Origin: Calliphora vicina
Lineage: Eukaryota > Arthropoda > Insecta > Diptera > Calliphoridae
NCBI RefSeq assembly: GCF_958450345.1
Contig: NC_088780.1
Location: 38,897,667 to 38,961,666 of the forward strand
Direction: 5' to 3'
Length of the DNA stretch: 64,000 nucleotides
In this document: positions 57,421-64,000 of the stretch, one piece after another
Layout of the letters: the number at the start of each line of letters is the position of its first letter
Position numbering within the stretch: position 1 is the stretch's first letter
Position numbers and translations under genes: made by a program
The notes under the pieces: generated by a model
Seen by the model: only the letters and a program-made list of their open reading frames with translations
The model's database searches: none
Told to the model about the DNA's origin: nothing

Positions 57421-59026
57421 TTTCTATTTATGACCAATGATGTTGACAATTTTAGTTTTTAAGATTCCAATCTTACGGGCTATTTATGGTCAATCATTTG
57501 TTTCCAAATGTGTAAATAAAAATCAAAGTACTTTCATTTTTATTATTATTTACCCAACGTTTCGTTTGTTTGTTTCAAACTTCTTCAGGGGTTTTCTTTT
57601 ATTGTTGAATTCTAGCGACAAAAACATATAAATATTTTATTATAAATCATTGAAAAACTTAAGATATCACAGTTCAACTTACGAAATTCTATTGTTTACA
57701 TTGTCAATTAACTTATTATTTAAAAAACTGGACTTCACGACACAGAATTAATAAATAAATAAATAATCATTACAACACAAACATATACTATAAGTCAAAC
57801 TTAATACTAATATCACAGAACTTCAACTGATTTAATAATTAAATATTGCAGCGGAATATTGCAGTTTTGTGTTATCCTTGTCCTCTTTCGTGTTCATTGT
57901 ATTGTGTATTTTTTGTTGTATTCTTAAGCTTTCAAGAGTGTATCGTTTGTTCTCTTTTTGTTCTCTGTCCAATATCTTAATATTGTCAAAATCCATCTTA
58001 TGATTGCACTCTTTTACGTGCAGAGATAATGCCGTCGTTATTTTTCCTTTTTCAATATCTGTTTTGTGTTCATTAACTCTCGTCCCCAACATTCTCTTTG
58101 TCGTACCAATGTAAACCAAGTTACATCTCTCCCTTTCATTACCGTCACATTTTATCTCATAGACCACATTATCACTCTTAAGTTTGTCAATTTTTGTTTT
58201 GTTGTTTGTAAATAGATGCCTCAGTGTCATATTTGATTTGTAAGCTATTGTTGTTGTTTTCTCTGTGATCATTCTCTTCATTGTTTTTGTCTCCGTTAGT
58301 TTGGGAATAAATGGTACACTGTAAAAAACTTTTTCCTCCTCAGTGTTTGGATTTTTCTGCTGTTTTTCATATTTTAGTACTTTGTTGATTAAATTGTTCG
58401 TCATATATGTTGGGTAACTATTCTTTGTAAGTATTTTTCTTATTCTATTAATATTGGTTTTCCTGTATTCAACATCACTTATCTGTAATACTTTCCTTAT
58501 TAAATTCGTCGCTGTACTTATCTTCATTTTCAATGGTTGTGTAGAGTTGAAGTTAACCATTCTACCTGAAGATGTGGGTTTCGTATACCAATTTGTCCTT
58601 ATTCTTCCATTATCCTTGATGATATTGATGTCCAGATACGGTATTGACATATTCTTCTCGCGTTCTATTGTAAATTGTATCTTATTGTGATAAACGTTCA
58701 TTGTTTTTAATATCTTCTCTTCGTCCGATTTCCTTATAATCGCAAACAAGTCATCCACATACTTAGTGATAAACTTAATCTCTATATTATTAGCCCTTAA
58801 TTCGTCAATTACCTCGTCCAGTAGTGTGTCAAGTACAATATTTGCAATTGTTGGCGATAGGGGGTTTCCCATTGGCATACCATATGTTTGATGGTAAAAT
58901 TTATTGTCAAAAGTGAGATAGTTATTATCAGTTAAACAAAACTGAAGAATTTTCAAAAATGTTTGCCTTGGTATTGCCGTGTGTTCCTTAAGTGTTTTCC
59001 ATTTGTCAAGTATATTCCTTATAGCC
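57421..59026 (-). mobile_element. Penelope-like retroelement, 5'-truncated
   Basis: The minus-strand insertion lies in the A/T block of a family B copy. Both edges carry a similar AAATTTAAATTTTTTTTT stretch (~57400-57418 and 59027-59046), which could be a target duplication or just the block itself. It holds a long open frame and ~410 bp of AT-rich 3' untranslated sequence with an AATAAATAAATAAATAA tract (57750-57766). Confidence 0.85.
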
Positions 59027-59028
59027 AA
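57832..59028 (-). CDS. Penelope-like reverse transcriptase with GIY-YIG endonuclease (5'-truncated)
   Basis: The open frame has 398 codons without a stop. The first codon is TTG, made by the junction, so the true N-terminus is missing. RT: TYGMPMGNPLSPTIAN at residues ~48-63 and YVDDLFAI at 90-97 (two catalytic Asp). The first catalytic Asp, on an earlier motif, is lost by truncation. A linker rich in Lys/Thr follows. GIY-YIG domain: VVYEIKC at 288-294, Cys302, YIG at 306-308, R317-x3-H321, and TLESLRIQQ with the likely metal-binding Glu366. This domain order is diagnostic of endonuclease-bearing Penelope-like elements, where target cleavage primes reverse transcription. The lack of frameshifts, against wreckage elsewhere, suggests a young insertion. 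It is non-autonomous as it stands. Confidence 0.92.
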   Translation of the reverse strand: MAIRNILDKWKTLKEHTAIPRQTFLKILQFCLTDNNYLTFDNKFYHQTYGMPMGNPLSPTIANIVLDTLLDEVIDELRANNIEIKFITKYVDDLFAIIRKSDEEKILKTMNVYHNKIQFTIEREKNMSIPYLDINIIKDNGRIRTNWYTKPTSSGRMVNFNSTQPLKMKISTATNLIRKVLQISDVEYRKTNINRIRKILTKNSYPTYMTNNLINKVLKYEKQQKNPNTEEEKVFYSVPFIPKLTETKTMKRMITEKTTTIAYKSNMTLRHLFTNNKTKIDKLKSDNVVYEIKCDGNERERCNLVYIGTTKRMLGTRVNEHKTDIEKGKITTALSLHVKECNHKMDFDNIKILDREQKENKRYTLESLRIQQKIHNTMNTKEDKDNTKLQYSAAIFNY

Positions 59029-59588
59029 ATTTAAATTTTTTTTTTTAAATTTTAAAAAATTTTTTTTTAAAAAAAAAAATTCGGGTTAAAAATTTTTTCC
59101 CGATTTTGACCCATTGTAGGTCCAACTTAATATGGTCTTATATACGTCGTTGCAAATGTCTTTGAAATATCTATCATTAGATATCCATATTGTCTATATT
59201 AATGTCTTAGTAATCCAGATATAGGTCAAAAATTGGTCAAAAATCGAGGTTGTCTTGGTTTTTTCCTCATATCTCAGCCATTTGTGGACCGATTTTGCTG
59301 ATTTTAAATAGCAAAATTCTCGAAAGCATGTCTGACAGAATTATTGAAGATTTGGATCCCGAAGATATCTGGGGTCTTCAGAAAACTGATTTCAACAGAC
59401 AGACAGACAGACAGACAGACAGACGGACAGACAGACAGACAGACAGACGGACATGGCTTAATCGACTCCGCTATCTATAAGGATCCAGAATATATATACT
59501 TTATAGGGTCGGAAATGAAAAATGTAGAAATTACAAACGGAATGACAAACTTATATATACCCTTCTCACGAAGCTGAAGGGTATAATA
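59027..59588 (+). repeat. Family B, main part after the Penelope insertion
   Basis: It continues with 'cccattgtaggtccaact', 'cagccatttgtggaccgatt', a long (CAGA)n/(CGGA) tract at 59396-59452, and the end hairpin TATACCCTTCTCAC-GAAG-CTGAAGGGTATA. Confidence 0.85.
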
Positions 59589-60420
59589 ACAGAGAGAGAG
59601 TGAGAAGAAACAAGACATTTCATTTCATTTGGGTAACAGTTGTGTTCTTTTATTAAATTGATTTCCGTTAAAACTGCTCGAAAAAAAGGAAAACACATGC
59701 AGTTACTGTTCTTATTATTATTATTTTTTTTTTTGTCTTCTTACTTAGTATGAATATATTTTGTTTGGAACTCGTACTTTTGTTTAATTTTAAGTTTTTT
59801 TTTTTTGTGAACGCAAAAATTGCAGCAACAAGAAACATAAACATTGGGTAAATTAAGCCATTTGTAACTTCCGGTAGACATGTTGAAATTTCATAAATAT
59901 TAAATAATAACTGTAATAAAAACAACAACAACTTACTATACACATACAAATAACATGTATGTATGTATACATGGTATTAACATATGTTTGTTTGTAAGTA
60001 CTTGAATGTGTAAAGAAACATGAATACTGTGTAAACACATTTTTATTAAATATGAGTTTTATTTAATTAAATAAATATAAATTGTAAATTGTAAATGCAA
60101 CAAACATTTATTAAATACACTTAATATATAATAATATTATTAAATTGAACCGTTTTATTATTTTGGTCATGAATAACCCAGCAGATTTGGGGACGCTAAA
60201 ACGCGTACCCAATTTATTTAGCACGAATTTGTTTGACGCGTTTACTCTTACAAGTGTTTTGCAAGATCAAACAGCATCAAATAAAATAAATCTAAATTTT
60301 TTGTTTTGAATCATCCTAAGTAAAATAAGTATTTAAAATAAAATAATTCAAATGTGTTTTATTTAGTGGTTACGTCTTTTTCGTCAAATATTTGTCATGT
60401 GTGACCCTACATTTAGGATG
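59589..60420. other. AT-rich non-coding
   Basis: No gene recognised. GAGAGAGAGTGAGAAG just after the family B end. 60190-60245 contains two ACGCGT-type sites in an otherwise AT-rich region. Confidence 0.4.
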
Positions 60421-60423
60421 CTG

Positions 60424-62745
60424 GCCCAAAGTAGTCAATCGTAGGTCCTAATGCATTTCAATTTTATCATCAATTGTAGGTCTTTATGTAGTCAAATTTT
60501 AGCTTCAATCGTAGGCCTTAATATAGTCCAATTTTTGGTGCTATCATAGGGCTTATTGTAGTTCAATTTTAGCTTCAATTGTAGGTCTTAATATAGTCTA
60601 ATTTTAGGTTCTATCATAGGTCTTATTGTAGTTAAATATTAGCTTCAATTGTAGGTCTTTATGTAGTCTAATTTTAGATCAATTGTAGGTCTTTATGTAG
60701 TCCAATTTTAGCCTCAATCGTAGGTCTTTATATAGTCCAATTTTAGGTTCTATCATAGGTCTTATTGTAGTTAAATATTAGCTTCAATTGTAGGTCTTTA
60801 TGTAGTCCAATTTTAGCATCAATTATAGGTCTTTATGTAGTCCAATTTTAGCTTCAATCGTAGGTCTTTATATAGTCCAATTTTAGGTTCTATCATAGGA
60901 CTTATTGTAGTTCAATTTTAGATTCAATAGGTCTTTATGTAGTCCAATTCTAGCATCAATTGTAGGTCTTTATGTAGTCCAATTTTAGCTTCAATCGTAG
61001 GTCTTTATATAGTCCAATTTTAGCATCAATTGTAGGTCTTTATCTAGTCCAATTTTAGGTTCTATCATAGGACTTATTGTAGTTCAATTTTAGATTCAAT
61101 AGGTCTTTATGTAGTCCAATTTTAGCATCAATTGTAGGTCTTTATATAGTCCAATTTTAGGTTCTATCATAGGCCTTATTGTAGTTAAATATTAGCTTCA
61201 ATTGTAGGTCTTTATGTAGTCCAATTTTAGCATCAATTGTAGGTCTTTATGTAGTTCAATTTTAGCTTCAATCGTAGGTCTTTATATAGTCCAATTTTAG
61301 GTTCTATCATAGGTCTTTATCTAGTCCAATTTTAGGTTCAATCTTAGGCCTTAATGTAGTCCAATTTTAGGTTCTATCATAGGTCTTATTGTAGTTAAAT
61401 ATTAGCTTCAATTGTAGGTCTTTATGTAGTCTAATTTTAGATCAATTGTAGGTCTTTATGTAGTCTAATTTTAGCTTCAATCGTAGGTCTTTATATAGTC
61501 CAATTGTAGGATTTATCATAGGTCTTTATTTAGTCCAATTTTAGGTTCTATCATTGGTCTTATTGTAGTTCAATTTTAGCTTCAATAGTAGGTCTTTATG
61601 TAGTCCAATTTTAGCATCAATTGTAGGTCTTTATATAGACCAATTTTAGGTTCTATCATAAGTCTTATTGTAGTTCAATTTTAGATTCAGTATGTCTTTA
61701 TGTAGTCCAATTTTAGCTTCAATCGTAGGTCTTTATATAGTCCAATTTTAGGATCTATCATAGGTCTTTATCTAGTCCAATTTTAGGTTCTATCATTGGT
61801 CTTATTGTAGTTCAATTTTAGCTTCAATAGTAGGTCTTTATGTAGTCCAATTTTAGGTTCTATCATTGGTCTTATTGTAGTTCAATTTTAGCTTCAATAG
61901 TAGGTCTTTATCTAGTCCAATTTTAGGTTCTATCATTGGTCTTATTATAGTTAAATTTTAGCTTCAATATTAAGTCTTTATGTAGTCCAATTTTAGCATC
62001 AATTGTAGGTCTTTATATAGTCCAATTTTAGGTTCTATCATAGGTCTTATTGTAGTTAAATATTAGCTTCAATTGTAGGTCTTTATGTAGTCCAATTTTA
62101 GCATCAATTATAGGTCTTTATGTAGTCCAATTTTAGCTTCAATCGTAGGTCTTTATATAGTCCAATTTTAGGTTCTATCATAGACTTATTGTAGTTCAAT
62201 TTTAGATTCAATAGGTCTTTATGTAGTCCAATTTTAGCATTAATTGTAGGTCTTTATATAGTCCAATTTTAGGTTCTATCATAGGCCTTATTGTAGTTAA
62301 ATATTAGCTTCAATTGTAGGTCTTTATGTAGTCCAATTTTAGCATCAATTGTAGGTCTTTATGTAGTTCAATTTTAGCTTCAATCGTAGGTCTTTATATA
62401 GTCCAATTTTAGGTTCTATCATAGGTCTTTATCTAGTCCAATTTTAGGTTCAATCTTAGGCCTTAATGTAGTCCAATTTTTGCTTTAATCGAATGTCTTT
62501 ATGTAGTCCAATTTTAACTTCAATCGTAGGTCTTAATGTAGTCCAATTTTAGGTTCAATCGTAGGCCTTAATGTAGTCCAATTTTAGGTTCAATCGTAGG
62601 CCTTAATGTAGTCCAATTTTAGGTTCAATCGTAGGTCTTATGTGCAGACCAATTTTATCTTCAATCTTAGGTCTTAATGTAGTCCAATTTCACCTTCAAT
62701 TGCTGGTCGTTATGAAGTCCAATTTTCAATCGTAAGTCAAACCGA
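60424..62745. repeat. 35-bp satellite/minisatellite array with higher-order organisation
   Basis: About 66 tandem monomers of ~35 bp built on 'caattgtaggtctttatgta' plus 'gtccaattttag'. At least four variants recur in ordered runs: '...agcatcaattgtaggtc', '...agcttcaatcgtaggtc', '...aggttctatcataggtc' and a variant with 'gtagttaaatattag'. This gives a higher-order period of ~140 bp. Edge monomers (60424-60540 and 62480-62745) are more diverged than central ones, as expected for unequal exchange. No open frame. Confidence 0.95.
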
Positions 62746-64000
62746 TAGACATTGCTGGTTAGTCACACAGTTCCCTTTATTCGGAAAATTTAATAACCCC
62801 AAAATGGCTGCCATACTATTAAACATAGATTACATACACAATAGTTACTATAACTACCTTTCAATTCCACTATTATATTTTCCTGAGTTAGCTGCTTTTT
62901 GACTTTTGATGTTGCACGTATAAGTCTTCCTTTCAACATTTGTTTGTTCCTAATAATTTATGTTTGTTCGACATAGTTTGTTCTCAGCAGACAGAGAATT
63001 CAACATAAATTAAGTGCAACAGGATGCCTTTACACACCTGAATGCGATTTTGTCTTTTACTCCTTTACTTTTCTTTAGTTTTCTATTACAATTTTGGTAA
63101 ATTTCATATTATACGCCAATCGTTTCAGATTAATTTGACAATAATTCAATGTGATTTGTGAGATTGGAATTTTTTTCCACTTCAGTTCTTTGACTTTTTT
63201 TTTCTTTTTCATGCAGTTTTAAAGTTTTTACTACATAGTACACATGTTGGTATTTTATTGGTTCTAAACAGTTTAGAATTTCTTCAATAATTAAATAGAT
63301 ATATTATTGCTAATGTTAGTTTGCAATAATAAAAAATAAAAATTAAGTTCTCAATTGGTTAATGCCAGGTCACCAATTGCAATATCTAACAATGTTTCAA
63401 GGTTTAGAGCCTTGAAGTCCAATTCTATTAATCCAATATAAAGATTCTGTATATACTAATTATAAAGAGGCTTGCAGAATATTCAACTTTTAATCAACTT
63501 GTTTGGTGGCTAGCCGCATTAGGTCAAAGTTAACTCAAGGTACTACGTTGATTTCAATAACTCCTAAATTTGCATCAAAATATTTTTACACAATTACAAT
63601 GTTGTTAAAAACACAGTACCAAAATATCCGCTCATAAATTAGCATTTTTAGTATAAATTCTAAACATATTTGCCCAGATTTTTATGGTCATTAATTTACA
63701 TTCTCACATTTATACAAACATTTGAAATGCTATTGCATATACTTTCCTGTAAGTATTTTTGTGTGTATTTTAGTAAAATTTACTTTACGCGTTCAGTTTA
63801 ATGTCCTTTTTAAAATTGCAAATTGTATTTTAACACTTTCGCAAAAAAAAACAAGCAAAAGCATGCAATTTATATGCAAAATTAATTTGGTTCTCTTTGC
63901 CGTTTTCGTGTATGTACTTATAAATTTAAAACTCACAAATATGCTTATTTACATAAGGCGAGCCTTATTTTCAAAATTTTGAATTTTCGGAGCAATGTTT
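62746..64000. other. AT-rich non-coding, no gene seen
   Basis: No transposon or repeat match. An 86-codon frame at 63722-63982 is Ile/Phe-rich without motifs and is probably chance in AT-rich DNA. Confidence 0.4.

Noticed and set aside
60424..62745. The regular array as a CRISPR
   Set aside because: There are no conserved repeats separated by unique spacers: the whole 35-bp monomer is repeated. The context is eukaryotic. It is a satellite.
1..64000. A bacterial or viral operon, defence island or biosynthetic cluster
   Set aside because: There are no closely packed frames, no ribosome-binding sites and no such genes. Composition and content are those of a repeat-rich insect chromosome.

Overview
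This window looks like AT-rich, gene-poor, repeat-saturated nuclear DNA from a dipteran insect, most likely a calyptrate fly. The evidence is indirect. Mariner, Tc1, hAT, Helitron, Penelope and LINE remnants are stacked on each other, together with short repeats carrying (GTCY)n tracts and TATACCCT...AGGGTATA ends, a type I associate with fly genomes. I see no host gene with a convincing exon structure. The only long open frame is a 398-codon Penelope-like reverse transcriptase/GIY-YIG endonuclease at 57.8-59.0 kb. The other recognisable coding sequence is broken transposase or LINE sequence.

Layout. 0-5.4 kb: a family A repeat split by a 1.3-kb foldback element, small MITEs, a family H repeat, Helitron-type repeats and a mariner scrap. 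5.4-6.8 kb: quiet AT-rich DNA. 6.8-8.8 kb: a solo-LTR-like repeat (family E) holding a decayed hAT element. 9.0-11.6 kb: family H cut by a 1505-bp Tc1-like element with doubled inverted repeats, then a second Tc1 fragment. 12.5-18.7 kb: an inverted-repeat element (family I) interrupted by a 5.35-kb Helitron that carries a minisatellite, half a mariner, MITEs and a tRNA-like segment. 19-24.5 kb: mariner and Tc1 fragments, then a Helitron 3' end. 24.5-35 kb: families A, B, E and F, a short complete Helitron and a 0.7-kb foldback. 35-47.5 kb: a four-layer nest (B, Tc1-like, hAT MITE), more mariners and two unclassified inverted-repeat elements. 48.7-52.7 kb: a dead LINE followed by a complete family I element. 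53-53.9 kb: a hAT C-terminal remnant. 55.3-59.6 kb: A and B copies joined end to end, with a Penelope-like insertion in the second B. 60.4-62.7 kb: a 35-bp satellite array. The remainder is quiet AT-rich DNA.

The genes do not form a pathway. What the window does offer is a readable order of insertions: several elements can be dated relative to each other because an uninterrupted copy of the target lies elsewhere in the same window. The most notable observations are the Helitron with its in-window empty site, the foldback element that contains pieces of the repeat family it landed in, terminal hairpins in families A and B that keep pairing while changing sequence, a conserved loop in three Helitron 3' hairpins, and a kilobase-scale duplication inside the satellite. 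I found no credible new defence, metabolic or regulatory system. All repeat boundaries were read by eye and may be off by several bases.
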